Assembly (NCBI GenBank): GCA_963698775.1
Contig: CAVOSE010000003.1
Span: 19,622-83,621 of the forward strand
Reading direction: 5' to 3'
Length of the DNA: 64,000 nt
From: Thiohalocapsa sp963698775
GTDB taxonomy: Bacteria > Pseudomonadota > Gammaproteobacteria > Chromatiales > Chromatiaceae
In this document: positions 17,203-25,178 of the stretch, piece after piece
How the letters are laid out: each line of letters starts with the position of its first letter
How positions within the stretch are numbered: position 1 is the first letter of the stretch
The notes under the pieces: model-generated
What the model was told of the DNA's origin: nothing
What the model saw: the letters and a program-made list of their open reading frames with translations, nothing else
The model's database searches: none
Position numbers and translations under genes: made by a program

Positions 17203-17555
17203 TCGTGTATTGATCGGGCAACAATCCGCTTGGAGGGGCGAATTCATTCGCCCCTGGCACGCTGCCCTGTCCCCCGGCGCGCGGGCCTCGCGCGTTGGGC
17301 GCATGAATGCGCCCCTACCCCTACCCCTACGCCTACCCCGACCGGGGCACCAGTTCCGTTGGGCCAGTTCACAATCGAGAACCAGCGCCACAGTGAGGCT
17401 CGGCGCCATTGCCGGTCAGCCCTTTGGGCCGAACAGTAACCATCGGCAAGCACGAAAGTCGACAGTTTCAACGCGATGGTGGTTTCGAGTTCCCGGCATA
17501 ACAGCTGCACCAGGCCCGCCGCGGCGCGACTAGCCTCCGACAGCATCCAAGCCAA
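17203..17555. other. Gene-free gap with palindromes
   Basis: The gap between phaB and the Hpt gene holds the AGGGGCGAATTCATTCGCCC palindrome, a related GGGCGCATGAATGCGCCC palindrome at about 17299-17316 and a short (CCCCTA)n run. A reverse frame opens directly after the Hpt stop codon but has no family similarity that I can see. Confidence 0.5.
17234..17255. repeat. Dispersed palindrome, copy 1
   Basis: AGGGGCGAATTCATTCGCCC followed by CT is an almost perfect palindrome centred on GAATTC. Copies recur at 19883, 34333, 35464 and 41315, always just beyond the 3' end of a gene. Confidence 0.65.
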
Positions 17556-17990
17556 CTACTCGATCACCCCATCCAACCGGACCAGCCCCGGATGCGTCGG
17601 GACCACCCCATCGCCCGCTTCTTCCGCTGCCCTGTCGACACTCTCGATGGCCCCGCCGACGGCCGCCAGCACCGGACCGATGTGATTAGCCAGCGCCTCC
17701 ACTGACGGCGTCCAGTCCTCCGCCGCGCGGCGCTCGGGACCGCAGGCAAGCATCGCCCCCTCGGCGGTCTCTTGCAGTTCGCCGGCACCGAGCATACCGA
17801 CGATACCCTTTAGGGCATGAGCGATGCTCCGAGCTGCCTCGGCGTCATCGCTCGCAATCGCTTGCCGCAACGCCGCCGCATCATGCCGGTGGTTCGCGAA
17901 GAACGTCTGAAGCACGCGGTGATACAGCGCCGCATCGTTACCAACCGTGGTCAGCCCTGCGGCGAAATCGATACCCGAATGTTTGTTCAT
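17556..17990 (-). CDS. Hpt-domain phosphotransfer protein
   Basis: A 144-residue protein with an Hpt four-helix domain: ARSIAHALKGIVGMLGAGEL carries the phospho-accepting His in the HxLKG motif (about residue 60). Stand-alone Hpt proteins relay phosphate between hybrid kinases and response regulators. The ATG at 17990 is used; an upstream in-frame TTG would add 19 residues. No kinase or regulator is adjacent. It is divergent from the spermidine synthase-like gene. Confidence 0.75.
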   Translation of the reverse strand: MNKHSGIDFAAGLTTVGNDAALYHRVLQTFFANHRHDAAALRQAIASDDAEAARSIAHALKGIVGMLGAGELQETAEGAMLACGPERRAAEDWTPSVEALANHIGPVLAAVGGAIESVDRAAEEAGDGVVPTHPGLVRLDGVIE

Positions 17991-18176
17991 GGCTGGGCTC
18001 CAGTCGGCTGGGCTGAATCGAGCAGCAACGGCATCAAAGCGACGCAATCCTGTATCAAGCCGGTTGTTCGGGTCATCTTAGACTTCGGAATCGCTGCACG
18101 AGGACGCGCAAACATTTTGCCCCAAAGCCTGCGCGCTGGCATGCTGCACCTTCTCAATCACGCCAGACCTTGATCG

Positions 18177-19751
18177 ATGCCAGACAGCCTAGACCAGCAT
18201 TCACCCCCCGGCCAGCCACCCGGGACGCGTCCATCGGCGCCCCACCGCCGCGTTCTGACTGGCTATGCCGCCACCGTGTTTATCAGCTCGGCATTGTTGC
18301 TGGTGCTGGAGATCGTCGCCGGGCGACTGGTGGCGCCCTATGTCGGGGTGTCGCTTTACACCTGGACGTCCATCATCGGCGTGATCCTCGCCGGGCTTTC
18401 GCTCGGTAACTGGATCGGCGGTGTCTGGGCCGATCGCGGCGGCAGCGGGCACAGCGTCGGCGTGGTGCTCGCCGCCGCTGGCATCTATTGCATCCTAAGC
18501 CTGGCGATGCTCGACGCCCTGGGCGAAGCGATTCAGCAACAGGGCACGACCCTGCTGACCGCGAGCTTCTTGTTCGCCGGCCTGCTGTTCTTCGCGCCCG
18601 CGGCCCTGATCGGCGTGGTCACGCCATTGCTGACGACGCTGGCGCTGCGGCTGGACCCCCGCGCCGGGCACGTGGTCGGGCGCATGCACGCGCTGGCGGC
18701 CGTCGGCAGCATCGCCGGCACCTTCGCCGCCGGCTATTGGCTGGTGCAGACCCTCGGCACCCGCAGCGTCGTGTTGCTTACCGGCCTACTGCTGCTGGCG
18801 CTGGCCGTGCCGTTCCTACGCGGTCTACGGCGCGGCGCGCAGATCGCCCTACTGGCCACGGCAATCGGCTGCGGCACCCTCATGGGGCTCCGCCACGGTC
18901 TGACCACGAGCTGCGACCGCGAGAGCGCCTATTTCTGCATTCGCGTGGTCGATCAGACCGCGCTGGCCCCATTCGGCGAGGCCCGCGGTCTGGTGCTGGA
19001 CCACCTGTTGCACGGCATCAATCACCGAGACGCACCGGAGATGCTGATCGCGCCCTATGTGCACGGCATCGACGAGCTCGCCTATGCCCAGTTTGGGGCC
19101 GATTACGACCAGGGCCTGCGCTGGTTCTTCGCCGGTGGCGGCGCCTATAGCCAACCGCGTGCGCTGGAGGCGCTGAGCCCTGCCTCCGACATCACCATCG
19201 CCGAGCTGGACCCGGCGGTGACGCAAGCCGCCGTCGATCAGCTGTATCTGGACCCAGCGCAAATGCGCATCCTGCACCAGGACGCACGGCTGGCACTGCA
19301 AGCGGAAACAGGCCCTTTCGATGTCATCGTCGGTGATGTCTTTCACGACGTCGCCATCCCCTATCACCTGGTGACGCAGGAATTCGCCGCGCTGGTGCGC
19401 GAGCGCCTGACACCGGATGGACTATATCTGATGAACGTGGTCGACGCCTTCCCGAACCCGCGCCTGATCAAGGCGATCGTCAAGACGCTGCAAACCGAGT
19501 TCCAGCACGTCGACCTATGGATGGACCGCGTGCCCGACGCCGAGCGCGTCACCTTCATCGTCACCGCCAGTAACGCCGCCCGTCTGCCCAAGACCGTCAA
19601 CGCACGCGTTGGCTTCGAACGCAGCTGGAGCCGCATGACCGAAGACCTGCTGGCCTACGGCACCAGCCCGGACCAACTGCCGGTCCTGACGGACGATTAC
19701 GCACCCGTCGAGCGGCTGATCGCGAAGCTGCTGCTCGGCGACAGCCATTGA
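18177..19751 (+). CDS. Fused MFS-type transporter / spermidine synthase-like protein
   Basis: A 524-residue two-part membrane protein. The first 240 residues hold about seven to eight membrane helices with the family-typical LEIVAGRLVAPYVGVSLYTW. The C-terminal half is a spermidine synthase-like Rossmann domain with GGGAYSQPRALE (a degenerate GGGDG loop), the acidic ITIAELDPAVTQAAV and DVIVGDVFHD. The aminopropyltransferase motif is not fully kept, so true spermidine synthesis is doubtful. The substrate is unknown. Confidence 0.85.
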   Translation: MPDSLDQHSPPGQPPGTRPSAPHRRVLTGYAATVFISSALLLVLEIVAGRLVAPYVGVSLYTWTSIIGVILAGLSLGNWIGGVWADRGGSGHSVGVVLAAAGIYCILSLAMLDALGEAIQQQGTTLLTASFLFAGLLFFAPAALIGVVTPLLTTLALRLDPRAGHVVGRMHALAAVGSIAGTFAAGYWLVQTLGTRSVVLLTGLLLLALAVPFLRGLRRGAQIALLATAIGCGTLMGLRHGLTTSCDRESAYFCIRVVDQTALAPFGEARGLVLDHLLHGINHRDAPEMLIAPYVHGIDELAYAQFGADYDQGLRWFFAGGGAYSQPRALEALSPASDITIAELDPAVTQAAVDQLYLDPAQMRILHQDARLALQAETGPFDVIVGDVFHDVAIPYHLVTQEFAALVRERLTPDGLYLMNVVDAFPNPRLIKAIVKTLQTEFQHVDLWMDRVPDAERVTFIVTASNAARLPKTVNARVGFERSWSRMTEDLLAYGTSPDQLPVLTDDYAPVERLIAKLLLGDSH

Positions 19752-19882
19752 CCGTGCCGTCTCGCCGCCTCATTCCATCATCACGACCGATCTAGCGGAT
19801 ATCGAGATCGTTGCTGCCCCGGACCGCCAAGGCGCCAACGCTCGCGAGCGCTAAATCAAAATCCGGCGTTTGCCCCGCGTGT

Positions 19883-19902
19883 AGGGGCGAATTCATTCTC
19901 CC
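19883..19902. repeat. Dispersed palindrome, copy 2
   Basis: AGGGGCGAATTCATTCTCCC, followed by AGTCAATG as in copies 3 and 4. It sits between the convergent spermidine synthase-like and beta-lactamase genes. Confidence 0.6.
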
Positions 19903-19910
19903 AGTCAATG

Positions 19911-20843
19911 CTATTCGAAATGCGCTTCGGCAACGCCAGCGATGTCCCGCACCAGCAAACCGACCGCCGCGATGGTGGCATCCTTCTCCGGACCGCTCGC
20001 CGCGCTGTCGGACAGGTAGGCAGCCACCAGCAGCGGCGCCCGGCCCGGAGGCCAGATCACGCCGATATCGTTGGCATCAGTGCGGTTGGTACCGGTTTTG
20101 TCGCCGATGCTCCAGTCCGCCGGGAGTCCGGCCTTCAGCCGGTTGCCCCCGGTGGTGTTGCCCAGCAACCAGTGATTGAGCCGATCGCGGGACTGCGCGG
20201 AGAGCGCATCGCCCAGCAGTACCTGTTGCATGCTGCCGACCATGGCCCGCGGCGACGTCGTGTCCAGGGGCGCATCGTCGGCCTTGCTATTGAGCTCTGG
20301 CTCGATTCGGTCGAGGCGCGTGACCCGATCGCCGAGCGCGCGGGCATAGGCGGTTAGCGCGGCCGGCCCGCCGACGCTGGACAGAATGAGGTTGGCGGCG
20401 GTGTTGTCGCTAGTGGTGATGGTGGCCTCGCACAACGCGGCCAAGGTCATTCCCTCACCACCGGCGTGCCGCTCGGTTACCGGAGACCAGACGATCAGAT
20501 CCTGTTGCGTATAGGGAATCCGCCGCTGCAGCGACTCCAGCCCCGCATCCACCCGGTGCAACACCAGCGCACACGCCAGCAGCTTAAACGAACTCAGCAA
20601 CATGAAGCGCTCGTCCGCACGGTAGCCGTAGCCCTGCCCGCTGGCGGTATCGAGAATGTACACGCCCAAACGGCCTTGGGCGGCGACTTCGAGGGTGCGT
20701 AAGCGGGCTTGAACCCGTGCTTCAAGAGACGCCGAGCCTGGGCCCGCATTCGCGGGCGCGGCAAGACCGACGCCGATCACACCGCCCATGCCGCCGAACA
20801 GTGCAGTGGCCGCGAGCGACGCGAGGAACCCTCTCCTAACCAA
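19911..20843 (-). CDS. Class A beta-lactamase
   Basis: A 310-residue serine beta-lactamase with all motifs: SSFK with nucleophile Ser84, SDN at 145-147, the omega-loop Glu181 in EPELN and the KTG triad at 249-251. The N-terminus has a twin-arginine-like export signal (RRGFLA then a hydrophobic stretch ending AAPANA). No ATG is available; TTG at 20843 with AGGAG upstream is the best start. It is last in a reverse-strand operon after an HlyD-type adaptor and a short ORF. The spectrum cannot be told by eye; overall sequence is of the environmental type. Confidence 0.93.
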   Translation of the reverse strand: MVRRGFLASLAATALFGGMGGVIGVGLAAPANAGPGSASLEARVQARLRTLEVAAQGRLGVYILDTASGQGYGYRADERFMLLSSFKLLACALVLHRVDAGLESLQRRIPYTQQDLIVWSPVTERHAGGEGMTLAALCEATITTSDNTAANLILSSVGGPAALTAYARALGDRVTRLDRIEPELNSKADDAPLDTTSPRAMVGSMQQVLLGDALSAQSRDRLNHWLLGNTTGGNRLKAGLPADWSIGDKTGTNRTDANDIGVIWPPGRAPLLVAAYLSDSAASGPEKDATIAAVGLLVRDIAGVAEAHFE

Positions 20844-21150
20844 AAGACACTCCTAACCGGTGCTCGGGCGAGCCAGCCCATTCTCCCTCTTTGGGCGGGC
20901 ACGCTTCAGCATAACGCGCGTCGATATCGGCGCCTTCCTCCACACCTGCGTCGAGGACGCGCTGGATATCCGACAAGGCCGAGTCGACAGCCGAGCCGAC
21001 GGTCGAGTCGGATGCTGGGGCCGGCAGCGCGGCCTCCACCCATAGGATCGCGGGCGTCAGGGTCAGCGGGACCGCGAGGCGCGGCACCGCGGGCGCAGCT
21101 GTGGGCCGACTGTTGCCATCTTCCGCCGCCCGGTGGCAGGGCCCCGTCAA
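20836..21150 (-). CDS. Short hypothetical protein in the beta-lactamase operon
   Basis: A 104-residue frame starts at a TTG overlapping the HlyD stop codon (TTGA) and ends eight bases inside the beta-lactamase start region. It has one hydrophobic segment (LAVPLTLTPAILWVEAALPA) followed by an acidic tail with DSALSDIQRVLDAGVEEGAD. I recognise no family. The tight overlaps at both ends are the main support for it being translated. Confidence 0.45.
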   Translation of the reverse strand: MTGPCHRAAEDGNSRPTAAPAVPRLAVPLTLTPAILWVEAALPAPASDSTVGSAVDSALSDIQRVLDAGVEEGADIDARYAEACPPKEGEWAGSPEHRLGVSFG

Positions 21151-22376
21151 TGCCCGCTGAACACCAAGGTCTTGATCGGCAGCAACAGCGCCTGGATGCG
21201 TAGGATCATCGCATGCACGATACCGACGGTGTCGATGGCGTGTAGACCGAATCTGTGCAGACTGCCGATGTTCGGGTCCTGCAGCGCATCGTGGTTGTTG
21301 GTGTAGGCGTTGGCGATGCAGCTGCCGCCCTGGGGCAGGTCGTCGAGCTGGCCGGGATAGAGCGGCTCCATGACGACCGTGATCGAGCCCGGCTTAGCGA
21401 AGTGCTGCACGTCCATCAGCGTGTCGGTCGGGCGCACCTGGCCGGAGGCGATGACGTTCTGGACCTCGGTCACGACCATCGGCACGATCCGCCAAGGCAT
21501 CGCGACGCACGTAACCTCGCCGATCATACCTACCTTCAGCACCTGTGCCTCAATCTGTCCGAAGCCGGCCATCAGGCCCGTCGCATGGCGTTCCGGCACC
21601 AAGATGCCGGCAGGTCTCATCATCGGGTTGACGATGTCGCCCGGTTGCAGCGCGAATTGCTGCACGACGCCGTCGGTCCCGGCCACGACCAGGGTCTTTT
21701 CAAGTTCGACCTGGGCCTCATTCAGCGCCGCCTCGGCGCTTGCCTTCTCGGCCGGGAGCTTGAACTCCATCTCCGAGACGATGGCCTCGCGGCTTGCCAG
21801 GGCCGCCTCCAGCGCGCCCTGCTGGGTATCGACCTGAACGCGCATCCGTTCGACCTCACGCTCCGCTATCGAACCGGCACTCTTGCGGTTCGCTTCGGCG
21901 CGGGCCTCGAACTCGTCCGTGGCCTGCTGCAGCGCGCCGCGCGCCTGGACGATGCGACCTTCCGCTTCCGCGAGCCGGGATTTGGCCACGACCATGGCGG
22001 CCTCGACCTCCGCGATGCGCCTGCGGGCCGTCTCGATATCCGCTTCCTGCGCGGTGCTGTCGAGCCGGAACAAGGACTGCCCCTCTTCGACCCGCTGATT
22101 CAGCTCGACGAAGGTCTCGGCCACCCGGCCGTTGATCTGCGGCAGCACGGTCACGGTGCGAAACACCGACGTGGCGGACTTGGTCGAGGGGTGAAAGTAG
22201 AAGATCGTCGTGATCAGGGCCACGGTCAGAATCAGACACAGGGTGATACCCCAGCGCAGCTCGAACCAGACCGTGAACAGCGTGATCTCGTGGCCGAACC
22301 GTTTGCCCTGTCGGTAACGGCGATACAGGTAGTCCGGCAGGACGGTGAGCATCGAGCAAAGCAGTAGCTCCAACAT
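21147..22376 (-). CDS. HlyD-family periplasmic adaptor (membrane fusion protein)
   Basis: A 409-residue adaptor: an N-terminal membrane helix at about 47-64, a lipoyl-like half motif (VTVLPQINGRVAETFVELNQRVEEGQSLFRLD), a long coiled coil (about 110-220), the second lipoyl half (VVAGTDGVVQQFALQPGD) and a beta-barrel part. Such adaptors connect inner-membrane pumps with the outer membrane, but no pump or porin gene is beside it. The upstream partner is a small membrane protein three bases away, resembling the YiaV/YiaW and YibH/YibI pairs of E. coli. Confidence 0.87.
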   Translation of the reverse strand: MLELLLCSMLTVLPDYLYRRYRQGKRFGHEITLFTVWFELRWGITLCLILTVALITTIFYFHPSTKSATSVFRTVTVLPQINGRVAETFVELNQRVEEGQSLFRLDSTAQEADIETARRRIAEVEAAMVVAKSRLAEAEGRIVQARGALQQATDEFEARAEANRKSAGSIAEREVERMRVQVDTQQGALEAALASREAIVSEMEFKLPAEKASAEAALNEAQVELEKTLVVAGTDGVVQQFALQPGDIVNPMMRPAGILVPERHATGLMAGFGQIEAQVLKVGMIGEVTCVAMPWRIVPMVVTEVQNVIASGQVRPTDTLMDVQHFAKPGSITVVMEPLYPGQLDDLPQGGSCIANAYTNNHDALQDPNIGSLHRFGLHAIDTVGIVHAMILRIQALLLPIKTLVFSGH

Positions 22377-22379
22377 TGC

Positions 22380-22862
22380 TTAGGCCCCCCGCTCTGCAGT
22401 CGGCTGTGCAATTGCGTGATCGTCGGCCCGGAGATCATCGGCCGAGGAATCGTCGGTTGGCCGATCGACGGTCATCTGTTGTGCTTTCGGTGCAGGCGGC
22501 GCCGATGCGGAGGCCTCAGCGCTTCCGGCGATTCGATCGAGCGAGCCGGCAATAGAACGCAGCGGCGTCGTGAAATCGGGCAACGGCACGAAGGCAAGCA
22601 GCAGCCCAGCGACCCAGAAGGCATGGTTGTGCGTGAACAGCGCCAACAGTGCCAGCACCGCGACGAGCTCGAACTGCACCTTCTGGCCGCGATGCGCCAT
22701 CTGCTCCGGCAACGCGTGAATCTTGAAGTAAAAGATACCGATGCCGATCACAGCGATCAGCACGAACACCGCCATAACGATGAAGAGCACGTCGGTCTCG
22801 CCTGGTGCGGTCACGAATGGCGGCAAGTGGTGCGTCGCGGCCGGGTGTAGCGACTCCGTCAT
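22380..22862 (-). CDS. Small inner-membrane protein (YiaW/YibI-like partner of HlyD)
   Basis: From ATG 22862 the product is 160 residues with two to three helices (VLFIVMAVFVLIAVIGIGIFYF, then VAVLALLALF and WVAGLLLAFVPL), and a polar, acidic, disordered tail. The linking sequence LPEQMAHRGQKVQFE resembles the DUF3302 family found beside HlyD-type adaptors. A frame of 60 more upstream codons is rejected because it has no membrane or family character. It is the first gene of the operon ending in the beta-lactamase. Confidence 0.65.
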   Translation of the reverse strand: MTESLHPAATHHLPPFVTAPGETDVLFIVMAVFVLIAVIGIGIFYFKIHALPEQMAHRGQKVQFELVAVLALLALFTHNHAFWVAGLLLAFVPLPDFTTPLRSIAGSLDRIAGSAEASASAPPAPKAQQMTVDRPTDDSSADDLRADDHAIAQPTAERGA

Positions 22863-23270
22863 CTGCAAATCTCCGAATCGATCTTGTTGAGGTCCGCGGC
22901 CCGGTGGCGAGCCGCAGTCGGTCCACAGGGTATACGCTGATGAACTGGCGTCAATCGTTATGCCAAAGTGCACAGCCACCGCCCAGGGTCCACACCGAGC
23001 CGGTAAGCTTGGCGTCGACCTCGGCGCGAAGCCCCGATCCATCGCTCGGCGGCAGGTCGATGCCGTGGCTGGAGTGGCAGCACAGATTGAGCATGGTCGC
23101 TGTGCCGGTCCGTATCGCTGTCGTGTTCGTTGTCGTTGTCGTCTTCGGATATCGAGTCGAAGCGATGCGATAAAGACCTTGCTCCCACGGCGAAATCACG
23201 AGTTGAGGGACAATCCTGTCGTCTGCGGTTGCTTCGATTACGACAACGACAACGACAACGACAACAGAGG
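22863..23270. other. Gap containing a hairpin repeat
   Basis: No gene is supported here. The gap is taken up mainly by the type 1 hexamer element at 23117-23267, plus about 250 bases of leader before the operon start at 22862. Confidence 0.5.
23117..23267. repeat. Hexanucleotide hairpin element, type 1, long loop
   Basis: The left arm (about 23117-23145) is made of TCGTTG/TGTCGT units, and the right arm (23233-23266) of CGACAA units preceded by CGATTA. The arms are reverse complements, about 85 bases apart. Same family as 24963-25040 and 39911-39970. Confidence 0.7.
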
Positions 23271-24239
23271 TTACATCGACCGGTACCCACCCCCAACCCA
23301 ATCCGCGACCATCTGCGCGAACTTCTCTGCCTGGTCCTGGTAGGAGAAGTGGCCGCAGTTTGGAATCATCGTGAGATCGCTGCGTTTGAGCTTCTGGTGC
23401 AGCCGCTCGCCGTTGTCCTTGAATAGGAGTTGGTCCAGCTCGCCCCAGAAGACCTTCACGGGTAGGTCGATCTCGCCCAGGTGCGGATCTACAGTGGCCA
23501 GGCTCTTGGGGTAGTCGGCGAACCACTGGGTAACGGGACCGATGCGCCCGGCGTAGCTGGCCACATAGTCCGCCACCTCCTCCGCGTGGGGTGCGTAGTT
23601 GACGTAGCAGAGCTTGTTGCCGGCCTCGACGAATGCGCCGGCGCCGGCGATCCGGAACACCAAGCGCCAGAATGCGGACTCGACCATCTTATCGATGACG
23701 CTGCCGTTGTTGGATGGCGCAACGCCGGGACCGTCGCCGATGATCAGGCTCGCGGCCTTGTGTTCGCCGTGGATCACGTAATGCAGGGCCGCGGCCATGC
23801 CGACGTCCGGCCCGACGATGTGGACTTGGTCGAGCCCGAGGTCGTCGATGAAGGCGCGCAGAAAATTGCCCTGGGCCTCGAAGGTCATGAATTCCAGTCC
23901 GCCTTCGCTGCGGCCGAACCCAGGCAGGTCCAGAGCCACCAGGCGGAACCGGTCGGACAGCCGCTGCCAGATTGGGTCGAAGGCGAGGATGCTCTGCGGC
24001 AGGGGGCAGAGCAGCAGTAGCAGCGGACCGTCTGCCTTGCCGCCCTCGGCCCAGCGCACCTTGACGCCGTTCACCCTGCGGTACTGGGGCTTCATGGCGA
24101 ATGCTGCCGGCCGGTCCTGGATCTGGCCGGCGCCGTATCCGCGGGCCGCCTTGATGGTCTTGTACTCCGGGGTGATGGCCAGGAGCACACCACAGTTGAG
24201 CTTGCCATAGAGGCCGATGGGATCTGTCTTGGTCGTCAT
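23271..24239 (-). CDS. Alpha/beta hydrolase with Asp nucleophile
   Basis: A 322-residue hydrolase from ATG 24239. The oxyanion region is LLLLCPLPQS, the nucleophile elbow reads HIVGPDVGMAAAL, that is G-x-D-x-G with Asp rather than Ser, and the base His is in NCGHFSYQDQAEKF near the C-terminus. An Asp nucleophile is typical of epoxide hydrolases and haloalkane/fluoroacetate dehalogenases. The substrate is unknown. It lies 20 bases after the sulfatase remnant on the same strand, and an AraC regulator diverges beyond. Confidence 0.8.
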   Translation of the reverse strand: MTTKTDPIGLYGKLNCGVLLAITPEYKTIKAARGYGAGQIQDRPAAFAMKPQYRRVNGVKVRWAEGGKADGPLLLLLCPLPQSILAFDPIWQRLSDRFRLVALDLPGFGRSEGGLEFMTFEAQGNFLRAFIDDLGLDQVHIVGPDVGMAAALHYVIHGEHKAASLIIGDGPGVAPSNNGSVIDKMVESAFWRLVFRIAGAGAFVEAGNKLCYVNYAPHAEEVADYVASYAGRIGPVTQWFADYPKSLATVDPHLGEIDLPVKVFWGELDQLLFKDNGERLHQKLKRSDLTMIPNCGHFSYQDQAEKFAQMVADWVGGGYRSM

Positions 24240-24259
24240 GCCGCGTGCCTGCCTGTGTT

Positions 24260-24883
24260 TCAGTGGGAGGAAGCCTGACCCTCGACGGGCCGCCCGTTCT
24301 CGTCGAGAAAGCCGTGCCAGGGGCTCCAGTTGTCGGCGACCGGAATGAGGCCCTTTGCCTTTGCAAACTGCTCGTAGGTCGCGACCATCGCGGCAAGCCG
24401 CTCTGGCTGCGCTTCGTCCAGGGGATGGGTCTCGCCTGGGTCCATGGCGATGTCGTAGAGGTGCCATTTGCCGACCATAGAGGTGCGATAGCCCGCGTCG
24501 CGCAGCAACTCAGGGACCGCCGCGGTGGTGCGGGTCAGATAGGCCTCGTAGCCCGGCTTGCCCTTGGCCGGGGGATACAGCGCGTAGTCGAAGGCCGCCA
24601 GCCCCACCTCGACCGGATCGTTCCCGGTCAGCAGCATGGCCCGCGTCACCGAACAGACCGGCGAGGCGTGGAAGCGGGTGAAGGTCACGCCTCTCTCGGC
24701 AAGTTGATCCAGGGTCGGCGTGTGGTTGGCCGACCCCATGAAGCCGAGATCGCCAAAGGCGATGTCGTCGCCGACGATCAGCAGGACGTTTGGTTGTCCC
24801 GGTTGCTCAGCGGCTAGCGCCGGGCCGCAGACAAGCCCCAGGAATACCTGGATAATCAGCAAAAAAAGGACTCTGGATCGCAC
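24260..24883 (-). pseudogene. Sulfatase with large internal deletion
   Basis: The frame encodes 207 residues: a signal peptide ending PALAAEQ, the metal-binding NVLLIVGDDIAFGDLGFMG and the active-site region PVCSVTRAMLLTG. The formylglycine motif CxPxR has Val instead of Pro. After GYRTSMVGKWHL it jumps directly to the C-terminal end of an arylsulfatase (YDIAMDPGETHPLDEAQPER, about 60 residues). Arylsulfatases are about 500-580 residues, so some 300 or more are missing, including catalytic metal ligands. The deletion is in frame, so a stable protein may be made but hardly an active enzyme. Confidence 0.8.
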
Positions 24884-24962
24884 GGATGTCTCCCACTGAC
24901 CATTTTACCCAGGCACCCGCTTCGTCCCTTACGCCGCAAATCTTGCACAAACCGCCGAAGAA

Positions 24963-25040
24963 TCGTTCGTTGTCGTTGTCGTTGTCGTTGTCGTCTTCGC
25001 GCGGATACCCGATTACGACAACGACAACGACAACGAGCGA
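24963..25040. repeat. Hexanucleotide hairpin element, type 1, compact
   Basis: Left arm 24963-24993 is TCGTTCGTTGTCGTTGTCGT repeated on; right arm 25013-25040 is TTACGACAACGACAACGACA and on to GAGCGA. They form a stem of roughly 28 pairs with the loop TCTTCGCGCGGATACCCGA. It lies in the divergent promoter region between the sulfatase remnant and the AraC gene. Confidence 0.8.
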
Positions 25041-25178
25041 AACCTTTAACCGCGTTCTTTGGTTCCGGCGCCGCTATCTCAGGGTGCATCGCCCGTGAAA
25101 GGCTAAAGGAGTCGTGCGGTCTTGGCGAGGAATAGGGTCTCCAATATCCGCTTTCGGCCATTTCCGGAGGAAATACCT

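Noticed and set aside
17244..17555. Reverse frame continuing directly after the Hpt stop codon, as if a nonsense mutation had shortened a longer protein
   Set aside because: The Hpt domain is complete before the stop, the continuation runs through palindromes and a CCCCTA run and resembles no family.
24963..25040. CRISPR-like reading of the hexamer repeats
   Set aside because: Units are six bases without unique spacers, arms are complementary to each other, and no cas gene is in the window.
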